NCBI RefSeq assembly: GCF_937616625.2
Contig: NC_065576.1
Location: 25,714,628 to 25,778,627 of the forward strand
DNA: 64,000 nt
Reading direction: 5' to 3'
Source: Mercurialis annua
Lineage: Eukaryota > Streptophyta > Magnoliopsida > Malpighiales > Euphorbiaceae
In this document: piece by piece, positions 26,718 through 39,707 of the stretch
Position numbering within the stretch: the first letter of the stretch is position 1
How the letters are laid out: each line of letters begins with the position of its first letter
Program-made: the position numbers and the translations under genes
The notes under the pieces: model-generated
Database searches by the model: none
Seen by the model: only the letters and a program-made list of their open reading frames with translations
What the model was told of the DNA's origin: nothing

Positions 26718-26735
26718 CTGTCTCAAGCATACTAA
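26718..26735. other. Orientation switch 6 (R to F)
   Basis: R sequence GTATGTCCTGTCTCAAG ends at 26,727 and F sequence CATACTAATCTAGCGTCAC starts at 26,728. Both sides are at the equivalent part of the monomer, so less than one monomer is lost at the joint. Confidence 0.88.
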
Positions 26736-29700
26736 TCTAGCGTCACTTTTCACGCACATTTTATGTAATATAACCTAACCATGCTTAGGTAATCGGAACG
26801 ACGCGTTAGAGAGCCTTGTGACGCGACATAAGCATGGAAATCGAAACGACGCGTTAAACAGACTTGAGACGCGCCATACTAATCTAGCGTCAATTTTCAC
26901 ACACACTTTGCGTAATAAAACCTAACCATGCTTATGTAATCGGAACGACGCGTTAAAGAGACTTGAGACGCTACATACAAATCTAATATCACTTTTGACG
27001 CACACTTTGCCTAATATAACCTAACTATGCTTACGTAATCGGAACGACGCGTTAAACAGACTTCAAAGGCGACATACTAATCTAGCCTCACTGTAAATTG
27101 ACCTAACCATGCTTAGGTAATTGGAACGACGCGATAAATAGACTTGAGACACGATATACTAATCTATTGTCATTTTTCACGCACACTTTACGTAATATAA
27201 CCTAACCATGCTTAGGTAATAAGAACGACGCGTTAGAGAGACTTCTGACGCGACATAAGCATGGTAATCGATACGACGCGTTAAAGAGACTTGAGATGCG
27301 CCGTAACATAACTTAACCATGCCTAGGAAACTGGAACGGCGCGTTAAAAGAGACTTGAGACGCGAAATACTAATCTAAAGTCACTTTCCACGCACACCCT
27401 GCGTAATATAACCTAGCCATGCCTAGGTAATCGGACGACGCGTAAAAGAGCCTTGAGACGCGACATACTAATCTAGTGTCACTTTTCGCGCACACTGCGT
27501 AATATAATTTAACCATACTTAGCTAATTGTAACGACACGTTAAATACACTTGCGACGCGACATTCTAATAAATTTTAATTTTTCACTCATACTCTGCGTA
27601 ATATAACCTAACCATGCTTTGGTAATTGGAACGACGCGTTAGAGAAAGTTGTGACGCGACATAAGCATGGTAATCGAAACGACGCGTTAAATAGACTTAA
27701 GATGCGCCATACTAATCTTTCATCACTTTTTACGCACACTTGCGTAATATAACCAAACCGTGCTTAGGAAATTAGAACGACGTGTTAAAGAGACTTGAGA
27801 CGTCACATACTAATCTAGCGTCACTTTTCACGCACATTTTGCGTAATATAACCTAACCATGCTTAAGGTAATCGGAACGACGCGTTAAAGAGACTTGGAG
27901 ATGCGACATACTAATCTAGCATCACTTTTCTCGCACACTTTACCTAATATAAGCTAACCATGCTTAGGTAATCGGAACGACGCATTAAATAGACTTGAGA
28001 CGCAACCTACTAATATATTGTCACTTTTCACGCACAATATGCGTAATATAAGCTAACCATGCTTAGGTAATCGGAACGACGCGCTAAAGAGACTTGAGAC
28101 GTGACATAGAAATCTAGCGTCACTCTTCACGCATACTTTGCCTAATATAACCTAACCATGCTTAGGTAATTGGAACGACGCGTTAAACTGACTTGAGACG
28201 CGACATACTAATCTAGCGTCACCGTAATATGACCTAACCATGCTTAGGTAATTGGAACGACGTGTTAAATATACTTAAGACGCGATATACTAATCTATTG
28301 TCATTTTTCACGCACACTTTACGTAATACAACCTGGCCATGCTTAGGTAAGCCGCACGACGCGTAAAAGAGACTTCTGACGCGACATAAGCATGGTAATC
28401 GACAGGACGCGTAAAAGAGACTTTAGACGCGCCGTATTAATCTAGCGTCGCTTTTTACGCACACATTGCGTAATTTACCCTAACCATACTTGGGTAATCG
28501 GAACAACGCGTTAGAGAGACTTGAAACGCGCCATATTAATCTAGCGTCACTTTTTTACGCACACTTTGCATAATATAACCTAACCATGCTTAGGTAATCG
28601 AAACAACGCGTTAAAGACACTTGAGACACGACATACTCATCTAGCGTCAATTTTCACGCACACTTTGTGTAATATAACCAAACCATTGTTAGGTAATTGG
28701 AACGATGCGATAAAGAGACTTGAGACGCGACAAACTAATCTAGCGTCACTTTTCACGCACACTCTGCGTAATATAGCATAACCATGCTTAGGTAATTTGA
28801 ACGACGCGTTAGAGAGACTTGTGACGACATAGCCATGGTAATCGAAACGACGCGTTAAAGAGACTTGAGACGCGCCATACTAATATTGCATCACTTTTCA
28901 CGCACACTGTGCATAATAAAACATAACCATGCTTAGGTAATTGGAACGACGCGTTAAATAGACTTGAGACCTGACATTCTAATCTATTATCATTATTCCA
29001 GCACACTTTGCGTAATATAACCTAACCATGCTTAGGTAATCGGAACGATGCGTTAGAGTGACTTGTGACGCGACATAAGCATGATAATCGAAACGACGCG
29101 TTAAAGAGACTTGAGACGCGACTTACTAATCTAGCGTCACTTTTCACGCACACTTTACATATATAACCAGACCATGCTTAAGTAATCGGAATGACTTTTG
29201 TCATTTTTCACGCACACTTTTCGTAATTTACCCTAACCATACTTAGGTAATCGGAACAACGCGTTAGAGAGATTTGAGAAGCACCATATTAATCTAGCAT
29301 CTGTTTTCACGCACACTTTGCGTAATATAACCTAACCATGCCTAGGTAATCGGAACGACCGGTTAAAGAGACTTGTGACGCAACATACTAATCTATTATT
29401 ACTTTACAGGCACACTTTGCGTTATAACCTAACCATGCTTTGTTAATCGAACAACGCGTTAGAGAAACTTGTGATGCGGCATAAGCATTGTAATCGAAAC
29501 GATGTGTTAAACAGACTTGAGACACGACATACTTATCTAGCGTCAGTTTTCACGCTAACTTTGCGTAATATAATCTAACCATGCTTAGGTAATCGGAAAA
29601 AATTGTTAATGAAAATTGAGACGCGACAAATTAATCTAGCGTCACTTTTCAAGAACACTTTGCGTAATATAACTTAACCATGCTTAGGTAATCGAAACGA

Positions 29701-32700
29701 TGCGATAAAGAGACTTGAGAAGCGACAAACTAATCTAGCTTCACTTTTCACGCACACTCTGCACAATATAGCGTAACCGTGCTTAGGTATTCGTAACGAC
29801 GCGTTAGAGAGACTTGAGACGCGACATAACCATGGTAATCGAAACGACGCGTTAAAGAGACTTGCATCACTTTTCACTCACACTGTGCATACTAAAACAT
29901 AACCATGCTTAGGTAATCGGAACAACGCGTTAAATATACTTGAGACGCGACATACTTATCTATTATCATTATTCACGCACACTTTGCGTAATATACCTAA
30001 CCATGCTTAGGTAATCGGAACGATGCATAATCGAGTGACTTGTGACGCGACATAAGCATGATAATCGAAACGACGCGTTAAAGTGACTTGAGACACGACT
30101 TACAAATCTGGCGTCACTTTTAACGCACACTTTGCGTAATATAACCTAACGATGCATAGGAAATCTGAACAACACGTTAGAGAGACTTAAGACGCGACAT
30201 ACTAATCTATTGTCATTTCTCACGCACACTTTGCGTAATACAACCTAACCATGCTTAAGTAATTGGAAGACGCGTTAAATAGATTTGAGACGCGATATAC
30301 TAATCTATTGTTATTTTTCACGCACACTTTGCGTAATATAACCTAACTATGCTTAGGTAATCAGAACGACGCGTTGGAGAGATTTCTGACGCGACATAAG
30401 CATGGTAATCGATACGACGTGTTAAAGAGACTTGAGAAACGCCATACTAATCTAGCGTCACTTTTTACACACACGTTGCGTAAAATAACCTAACCATAAG
30501 GGTGATCGGAACGACGCGTTAAAGAGACTTGAGACGCGATATACTAATCTAGCGTCACTCTTCACGCACACTTTGCCTAATATAACCTAACGATGCTTAG
30601 GTAATCTGAACGACGCGTTAAGCAGACTTGAGACGCAACATACTAATCTAGCGTCACTTTTCACGCACGCATTGCGTATTATATCTTAACCATGCTTAGG
30701 TAATTGGAACGACACGTTAATCTATTGTCATTTTTCATGCACACATTGCGTAAGATAACCTAACCATTCTTAGGTAATCAGAACAACGCATTAGAGAGAC
30801 TTCTGACAAGACATATGCATGGTAATCGATACGACGCGTTAAAGAGACTTGAGACGCGCGATATTAACTAGCGTCACTTTTTACGCACACTTTTCGTAAT
30901 ATAACCTAACCATGCTTAGGAAATCGGAACGACGCGTTAGAGAGACTTGAGACGCGACAAATTAATCTAGCCTCACTTTTCAAGCACACTTTGCGTAATA
31001 TAACCTAACCATGCTTAGGTAATCGGAACGAAGCGCTAAAGAGACTTCAGACGCGGCATACTAATCTAACGTCACTTTTCACGCACACTTTTCGTAATAT
31101 AACCTAACCATACTTAGGTAATCAAAACGACACGTTAGAGAGACTTGTGACGCGACATAAGCATTGTAATCGAAACGACGCGTTAAATAGACTCGTGACG
31201 AAACATACTAATCTAAGGTTCCTTTTTACGCAAACTTTGCGTAGTGTACCTAACGATTCTTAGGTAATCGGAACAACCCGTTAAAGACACTTGAGATTGG
31301 ACATACTAATCTAGCGTCACTTTTCATGCACACTTTTCATAATATACCTAACCATGTATAGGTAATCGGAATGACGCGTTAAAGAGACTTGAGACGCGAC
31401 ATACTAATCTATTCATCCTTTTCACGCACACTTTGCGTACTATAACCTAACCATGCTTACAGAGACTTGAGACGCGACATACTAATCTAGCGTCACTTTT
31501 CACGCAAACTTTACGTAATATAACCTAACCATGCTTAGGTAGTCGGAACAACGCGTTAAAAGAGAATTAAGACGTGACAATTTAATCTAGCGTCACTTTT
31601 CAAGAACACTTTGCGTAATATAACCTAACCATGCTTAGGTAATCGGAACGACACGTTAAAGAGACTTAAGACGCGGCATACCAATCTAGCGTCACTGAAA
31701 ACGCACACTTTACACAATATAACCTGACAATGCTAAGGAAAGTGACGCGAAATAAGAATGGTAATCGAAACAACGCGTTAAATAGACTTGAGATGCGACA
31801 TACTAATCTAGCATTACTTTTCACGCACACTTTGCCTCATATAACCAAACCATTCTTAGGTAATCGGAACTACGCGTTAAATAGACATGAGAGGCGATAT
31901 GCTGATCTAGCGTCACTTTTCACGCACGCTTTGCGTAATATAACCTAACCATGCTTAGGTAATCGGAACAACGCGTTAAAGAGAATTGAGATGCGACTTA
32001 CTAATCTAGCGTCACTATTCCTGCACACTTTGCATAATATAACCTAACCATGCTTAGGTAATCGGAATGACGCGTTAGATACACTTATGACGCGACATAC
32101 TAATCTATTGTCATTTTACACGCACACTTTGCGTAATAATATAACCAAACCATGCTTAAGTAATTGGAACCACACGTTAAATAGACTTGAGACGCGATAT
32201 ACTAATCTACTGTCATTTTTCACGCACACTTTGCGTAGTATAACCTAACCATCCTTAGGTAATCCGGACGACGCGTTTGAGAGACTTCTGACGCGACATA
32301 AGCATGGTATTCGGAACTACGCATTAATGAGACTTGAGACGAAACATAGTCATATAGGGTCACTTTTTACGCACACTTCGCGTAAGATAACTTAACCTTG
32401 CTTAGGTAATCGGAACGACGCGTTAAAGAGACTTCAGACTGGACATACTAATCTAGCGTCACTTTTCACGCACACTTTGCATAATATAACCTAACCATGC
32501 TTAGGTAATCGGAACGGCGCGTTAAAGTGACTTGTAACGCAACATACTAATCTATTGATCCTTTTCTTGCACGCTTTGTGTACTATAACCTAACCATGCT
32601 TAGGCAATCGGAACGACGCGTTAGAGAGACTTGTGACGCGACATAAGCATGGTAATCGAAAAGAAGCGTTACGGACACTTGAGACGCGACATACGAATAT

Positions 32701-35700
32701 AGCATCACTTTCCACGCAAACTTTGTGTAATATAACCTAACCATGCTTAGGCAATCGGAACGATGAGTTAAAGAGAATTGAGACGCGACAAATTAATCTA
32801 GCGTCACGTTTTACGCACACCTTGCGTAATATAACCTAACCATGCTTAGGTAATTGGAACGACGCGTTAAATAGACTTGAAACGCGACATCCTAACCAAT
32901 TGTCATTTTCACGCACACTTTGCGTAATATAACCTAACCATGCTTAGGTAATCAGAACGACGTGTTAGAGAGACTTGTGAAGCGACATAAGCTTGGTAAT
33001 CGAAACAACGCGTTAAATAGACTTGAGTCGCGCCATACTAATCTAGCGTCACAGTTTACACACAGTTTGCATAACCATCCTTAAGTAATCGGAACGACGC
33101 GTTAAAGAGACTTGAGACGCCACTTACTTATCTAGCGTCACTTTTCACGCACACTTTCCCTAATATAACCTAACCATGCTTAGGTAATCGGAACAACGCG
33201 TTAAACAAACTTGAGGCGCGACTTACTAATCTAGCGTCACTTTTGACGCACGCTTTGCGTAATATAACCTAACCATGCGTAGGTAATCGATACAATGCGT
33301 TGAAGAGAATGGAGACGCGTCATACTAATCTAGCATCACTTTTCACGCAAACTTTGCGTAATATAACCTAACGATGCTTAAGTAATCGGAACGATACGTT
33401 AAATAGACTTGAGACACTACATACTAATCTAGCCTCACTTTTCACGCACACTTTGCGTAATATAACCTAACCATGCTTAGGTAATCAGAACGACGCGTTA
33501 GAGAGACTTCAAACGCGACATAAGCAACATTGATATGACGCGTTAAAGAGACTTGGACGCGACATACTAATCCATCGTCACTTTTCAGGCTTACTTTTCC
33601 TAATATAACCTAACCATTCTTAGGTAATCGGAACGACGCGTTAGACAGACTTGAGACGCGTCATACTAATCTAGCGTCACTTTTCACGCACACTTTGCGT
33701 AATATAACCTTTACCATGCTTAGGTAATCGGAATAACACGGAAAAGAGAATTGAGAGGCGACATACTAATCTACGTCACTTTTCACGCACACTTTGCGTA
33801 ATATAAACTAAGCATGCTTAGGTAATCGGAACGATGCGTTAAAGAGACTTGAGACGCGACATACTAATCTATTGATCCTTTTCACGCGCACTTTGCGTAC
33901 TATAAACTAACCATGCTTAGGTAATTGGAACGACGCGTTAGAGAGACTGGTGACGCGACATAAGCATGGTATTCGAAACGACGCGTTAAAGAGACTTGAG
34001 ACGCGACATACTAATCTAGCGTCACTTTTCACGCAAACATTGCGTAATATAACCTAACCATGCTTAGTTAATCGGAACGACACATTAAAGAGCCATGAGA
34101 CGCGACATAATAATCTAGCGTCACTTTTTACGCACACCCTGCGTAATATAACCTAACCATGCTTAGGTAATAGGAACGACACGTTAAATAGACTTGAGAC
34201 GCGCCATACTAATCTATTGTCATTTTTCACGCACACTTTGGGTACCTAACCATGCGTAGGTAATCGGAACGACGCGTAAGAAAGACTTATGACTCGACAT
34301 AAGCATGGTAATTGAAACGACGCGTTAAAGAGACTTGAAACACGTCATACGATTCTTGAGTCGCATTTTACGCACACAACCTAACCACGCTTAGGTAATC
34401 GGAACGACGTGTTAAAGAGACTTTAGACGCGACATACTATTCTAGGGTCACTTTTCACGTACACTTTGCATAATATAACTTAACCATGCATTGATAATCG
34501 GGACGACGCGTTAAAGAGACTTGAGACGCAACATACTAATCTATAGTCACTTTTCACTCACGCTTTCCGTAATATAACCTAACCATGCTTAGGTAATCGG
34601 AATAACACGATGAAGATAATTGAGACGCGACATATCACGCACACTTTTCGTACTATAATAGAAACCATGCTTAGGTAATCGGAACGACGCGTTAAATAGA
34701 CTTGAGACGCAACATACTAATCTATTGTCACTTTTCACATACACTTTGCGTAATATAACCTAACCATGCTTAGGTAATCAGAACGACGCGTTAAAGAGGC
34801 TTGAGACACGACATTCTAATCTACTGGTACTTTTCACACACACTTTGCGTACAATAACCTAACCCTATTAGGTAATCGAAACGACGTGTTAGACAGACTT
34901 GTGACGCGAGATAAGCATTGTAATCGTAACGACGCGTTACAGACTTGCGACGCGACATTCTAATCAATTGTAATTTTTAATTCACACTCTGCGTAATATA
35001 ACCTAACCATGCTCTGGTAATTGGAACGACGTGTTAGAGAAAGTTGTGAGGCGACATAAACGACGCGTTAAAGAGACTTGAGACGCGACATACTAATCTA
35101 GCGTCACTTTTCACGGACACTTTGCGTAATATAACATAACAATGCTGAGGTAATCGGAACGACGTGTTAAAGAGACTTGAGATGCGATATACTAATCTAG
35201 CAATACTTTCCATGCATACTTTGCGTAAAATAACCCAACCATACTTATGTAATCGGGACGACGCGTTAAAGAGACTTGAGAAGTGACATGCTAATCTAGC
35301 GTCACTTTTCATGCACACTTTGCGCAATGTAACATAACCATGCTTAGGTAATCGGAACGACGCGTTAAAGAGACTTAAGACGCGGCTTAATAATCTACCG
35401 TCACTTTTCAACCATACTCTGCGTAATAGAACCTAACCATACTTAGGTGATCAGAATGACGCGTTAGAGAGAGCTGTGACGCAATTTACATATCTAGCGT
35501 TACTTTTCACGCACACTTTTCGTAATATAACCTATCCATGCGTAGCTAATCAGAATGACGCGTTAGAGAGACTTGTGACACGACATACTAATATAGCGTC
35601 ACTATTCTCGTACTCTTTGCGTAATATAACCTAACCATGCTTAGGTAATCGGAACGACGCGTTAAAGAGACTTGAGACGCGATATACTAATCTAGCGCCA

Positions 35701-35860
35701 GTTTTCACACACACTTTGCTTAATATAATGAAACCATGCATAGGTAATCAGAACGACGCGTTAAAGAGACTTGTGACGTGACATACTAATCTAGCAACAC
35801 TTTTAACGCGCACTTGGAGTAATATAACCTAACCATTCTTAGGTAATCGGAATGACGCGT
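26728..35860 (+). repeat. Satellite block 7, F orientation
   Basis: F-orientation array of about 9.1 kb. It contains alternating type A monomers (CTAGCGTCACTTTTCACGC), type B monomers (CTATTGTCATTTTTCACGC, usually with TTAAATAGAC) and 48-bp units. The part 30,630-35,600 is a direct copy of 45,118-50,330. The longest open frame of the window (35,034-35,411, minus strand, 125 codons) lies here; it spans nearly four units that have each lost the usual stop, and it is not a gene. A partial monomer near 33,065 (AGTTTGCATAACCATCCTTA) and a gap near 34,640 are shared or differ slightly from the 45-50 kb copy. No unique sequence is visible. Confidence 0.95.
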
Positions 35861-35872
35861 TAAAAGTGACGC
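35850..35872. other. Orientation switch 7 (F to R) with shared 8-bp stretch
   Basis: The F sequence AATGACGCGTTAAA and the R sequence GCGTTAAAAGTGACGCTAG overlap in GCGTTAAA at 35,857-35,864, so the exact crossover cannot be placed. In the R monomer this stretch is the GTGCGTTAAAAGTG variant, and in F it is the ACGCGTTAAAG core; the two are normally at unrelated places in the monomer. Confidence 0.88.
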
Positions 35873-38421
35873 TAGATTAGTAAGCCGCGTCTCAAGTCTC
35901 TTTAACGCTTCGTTCCGATTACCTAAGCATGGTTAGATTATATTACGCAAAGTGTGCGTCAAAAGTGCCGCTAGATTAGTGTGTCTCGTCACAAGTCTCT
36001 TTAACGCGTCGTTCTGATTAGCTCAGCATGGTTAGGTTATATTACGCAAAGTCTGCGTGAAAAGTTACGCTAGCTTAGTATGTCGCGTCTCAAGTCTCTA
36101 TAACTCGTCGTACCGATTACCTAAGCATGGTTAGATTATTTACGTAAAGTGTGCGTGAAATGTAACGCTAAACTAGTATTTTCCGTCTCCAGTCTCTTTA
36201 ATGCGTTGTACCGATTACCTAAGCATGGTTAGTTTATATTACGCAAAGTGTGCATGAAAAGTGACGCTAGATTAGTACGTCGCGTCTAGAGTCTCTTTAA
36301 CGCGTTGTTCTGATTACCTAAGAATGGTTAGGTTATATTATGCAAAGTGTACGTAACAAGTGACGCTAGATTAGTGTGGCGCTTCTCAAGTCTATTTAAC
36401 GCATCGTTTCGATTGCCTATGCATGGTTAGGTTATATTACGCAAATAGTGCGTGAAAAGTGACACTAAGTTAGTAAGTCGCGTCTCAAGTCTCTATAACG
36501 CGTCGTTCCGATTACCTAAGCATGGTTAGGTTATATTACTAAAAGTTTAAGCAAAGAGTTGCTTGATTAGTATGCCGCGTCTCAAGTGTCTTTAACAGGT
36601 CGTTTCTATTACCATGCTTATGTTGCGCAACAAGTCTCTCAAATGGGTCGTTCCGATTACCTATCCATGGTTAGGTTATATTATGCAAAGTGTGCGTGAA
36701 AAGCGACGCTAGATTAGTATGTCACGTCACAAGTCTCTCTAACGCGTCGTTCCGATTACCTTAAGCATGGTTAGGTTATATCACTCAAAGTTTTCGCAAA
36801 AATTCACTAGATGAGTATGTCGCGTCTCAAGTATCTTTAACACGCCGTTCCAATTACCTAGGGATGGTTAAGTTATATTATGCAAAGTGTGCGTGAAAAC
36901 TGACGCTAGATAAGTATGTCACGCCTCAAGTCTCTTTAACGCATTGTTCCGATTGCCTAAGCATGGTTTAGTTATATTACGCAAAGTGTGCGTGAAAAGT
37001 TACGCTAGATTAGTATGTCGCCTCTCAAGTCTATTTAACGCATCGTTCAGATTATCTGAGCATGGTTATGTTATATTACACAAAGTTTGCGTAAAAGTGA
37101 CGGTAGATTAGTAAGGCGCGTCTTAAGTCTCTTTAACGCGTCGTTTCGATTACCATCCTTATGTCGTGTCACAAGTCTCTCTAATGCGTCGTTCTGATTA
37201 CCTAAGCATTGTTCGGTTATATTACGGAAAGTGTGCGTAAAAACTGATGCTAGATTAGTATGTTGCTTCACAAGTCTCTCTAACATGCCTTCTAATTAAT
37301 TACGTAAGCATGGTTAGGATATAATACGCAAATAGTGCGTGAAAAGTGACACTAGGTTAGTAAGTCACCTCTCAAGTCTCTTTAACGCGTTGTTCCGATT
37401 ACCTTAGCATGGTTATGTAATATTAAGCAAAGTGTGCGTTGAAAGTGACGCTAGATTAGTATGTCGTGTCACAAGGCCCTTTAACTCGTCGTTCTGATTA
37501 CCTAAGCATGGTTTGATTAAATTACGCAATGTGTCCGTGAAAAGTTACGCTAGACTAGTATGTCGCGTCTCAAGTCTATTTAACGCGTCGTTCCGATTAC
37601 CTATGCATTGTTAGGTTATTTTACGCAAAATGTGCGTGAAAAGTGACGCTAGACTATTATAACGCGTCTCAAGTCTCTTTAACGCGTCGTTTCTATTAAC
37701 TAAGCATTATTGGATTATATTATGCAAAGTGTGCGTGAAAAGGGACGCTAGATTAGTATGTCGCGTCTCAAGTCTCTTTAACGCGTCGTTAAGTGTACCT
37801 AAGCATGGTTAGGTTATATTACGCAAAGTGTACGTGAAAAGCGACGCTAGATTAGTATGGCGCGTCTCAAGTCTCTATAACGCGTCGTTTCGATTGTCAT
37901 ATGCTTATGTCGCCTCAAAAGTCTCTCTAACGCGTCGTTACAATTACCTAAGCATGGTTATATATTACGCAATGTGTGCGATATAAGTGCCGCTAGATTT
38001 GTATGTTGCATCAAAAGTCTCTCTAAAGTGTCGTTCCGATTACCTAAGCATGGTTAAGTTATATTACGCAAGGTGTGCGTGAAAAGTGACGCTAGATTAG
38101 TAAGTCGCGTCACAAGTCTCTCTAACGTGTCGTTCCAATTACCTAAGCATGGTAAGGTTATATTACGCAAAGAGTGCGTGAATAGTGACGCTAGATTAGT
38201 ATGTCGCGTCTAGAGTCTCTTTAACGCGTCTTTTCGATTACCTAAGAATGGTTATGTTATATTACGCAAAGTGTGTGTGAAAAGTGACGCTAGATTAGAA
38301 TGTCGCCTAACAAGTCTCTCTAACGCGTCATTCTGAATACCTAAGTATGGTTAGGTTATGTTACGCAAAGTATGCGTGAAAAGTGACGCTAGAGTAGTAT
38401 GTAGCATCTCAAGTCTCTTTA

Positions 38422-38469
38422 ACGCGTCATTTCGATTACCATGCTTATGTCGTGTCACAAGTCTCTCTA
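38422..38469 (-). repeat. 48-bp short unit, R-strand exemplar
   Basis: This is the reverse-complement form of the short unit, with ACGCGT landmarks at 38,422 and 38,470. It reads TTTCGATTACCATGCTTATG followed by TCGTGTCACAAGTCTCTCTA. The same junction is visible in R blocks near 4,868, 9,748, 11,150, 11,600, 12,130, 12,605, 13,145, 20,410, 20,955, 21,580, 22,120, 22,360, 23,470, 23,795, 25,560, 25,905, 26,440, 36,610, 38,770, 40,020, 40,460, 42,335 and 57,730. Its presence in both orientations shows that inversions moved blocks that already carried it. Confidence 0.95.
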
Positions 38470-39410
38470 ACGCGTCGTTCCAATATCCTAAGCATAGTTA
38501 GGTCATATAACGAAAAGTCTGCTTGAAATGTGACGCTAGATTAGTAAGTCGTGTCTCATGTCTCTTTAACGTGTTATACCGATAACCTAAGCATGGTTAG
38601 GTTATATTATGCAAAGTGTGCGTTAAAAGTGCCGCTAGATTAGTATGTCAGATCACAAGTCTCTTTAACGCGTCGTTCCGATTACCTAAGCATGGTTAGG
38701 TTATATTACGCAAAGTGTCGTGAAAAGTGACGCTATATTAGTATGTCGCATCTCAAGTCTCTTTAACGCGTTATTTCGATTACCATGCTTGTGTCGCGTT
38801 ACAGGTCTCTCTCTAACGCGTTGTTCCGATTACCTATAAGCATGGTTATCTAATATTACGCAAAGTGTACGTGAAAAGTGACGCTAGATTAGTATGTTAC
38901 GTCACAAGTCTCTCTAACGCGTTATTCCGATTACCTAAGCATGGTTAGGTTATATTATGCAAAGTTAGCGTGAAAAGTGACAATAGATTAGTAAGTCGCG
39001 TCTTCAGTCTCTTTAACGCAACGTTCCAATTACCTAAGCATGGTTAGGTTACAATACACAAAGTGTGCGTTAAAAGTGCCGCTAGATTAGTATGTCGCGT
39101 GACAAGTGTTTTTAACGCGTCATTCCGTTTACCTAAGCATGGTTAGGTTATATTAAGAAAATTGTGTGTGAAAAGTGATGCTAGATTATTATGTCTTGTC
39201 TCAAGTCTCTTTAATGCGTCGTTCTGATTACCCAAGCATGGTTAGGTTTTTATACGCAAAGTGTGCATGAAAAGTGACGCCAGATTAATATGTGCGTCTC
39301 AAGTCTCTTTAACGCGTCGTTCTGATAACCCAAGCATGGTTAGGTTGTATTACGCAAAGTGTGCGTGAAAAGTGATGCCAGATTAGTATGTCGTGTCTCA
39401 AGTCTCTTTA

Positions 39411-39707
39411 ACGCGTCGTTCCGATTACCTAAGCATGGTTAGGTTATATTACGCAAAGTGTGCGTGAAAAGTGAGGCCAGATTAGTACGTCGCGTCTCAA
39501 GTCTCTTTAACGCGTCGTTCCGATTACCTAAGCATAGTTAGGTTATATTACGCAAAGTGTGCGTGAAAAGTGACGCTAGATTAGTATGACGCGTCTCAAG
39601 TAACTTTAACTCGTCGTTCCGATAACCTAAGCATGGTTAGGTTATATTACGCAAAGTGTGCGTGAAAAGTGACGCTAGATTAGTAAGTCGCGTCACAAGT
39701 CTCTCTA
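39411..39707 (-). repeat. Reference stretch of the 99-bp satellite monomer (three near-consensus copies, R orientation)
   Basis: These are three consecutive copies very close to the majority sequence. The monomer start landmark (ACGCGT) falls at 39,411 and 39,510, is mutated to ACTCGT at 39,609, and returns at 39,708, giving a period of exactly 99 bp. Read in F orientation, landmarks in order are GGTAATCGGAACGACGCGTT, AAAGAGACTTGAGACGCGAC, ATACTAATCTAGCGTCACTT, TTCACGCACACTTTGCGTAA and TATAACCTAACCATGCTTA. The inferred consensus is about 43% GC with nine CpG. It contains three short dyads: GACGC and GCGTC 14 nt apart; ACGCA and TGCGT 5 nt apart; ACCTAA and TTAGGT 6 nt apart. Every part of the window aligns to this unit. 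I do not recognise it as a named satellite family. Function is unknown; tandem satellites of this size are typical of centromeric or other heterochromatin, but that placement is inference. Confidence 0.97.

Larger units (their letters stand above)
18131..26727 (-). repeat. Satellite block 6, R orientation
   Basis: R-orientation array. About 18,131-19,720 is the CTATATAAG / GCGTTAAAAGTG variant zone, with few or no short units and a duplicated two-monomer segment at about 18,150-18,560. From about 19,720 the standard mixture resumes. The part 20,355-24,330 is the inverted counterpart of block 1. Related segments repeat inside the block: the short unit with ATGCTTAGGTCGC occurs near 22,368, 23,799 and 25,906, and the monomer with TTTACGCAAAGCGTGTGTCA near 21,850, 23,190 and 25,290. 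This points to a multi-monomer unit copied about three times with length changes. Open frames at 19,860, 21,132, 21,397, 21,950, 23,610, 25,719 and 26,350 are satellite translations. Confidence 0.95.

Noticed and set aside
35034..35411. Longest open reading frame, 125 codons on the minus strand
   Set aside because: Its product is a 33-residue repeat identical in pattern to every other frame in the array and exists only because successive monomers lost the usual TAG. The partner copy at 49,763-50,041 is shorter. There is no start context, domain or codon pattern of a gene.
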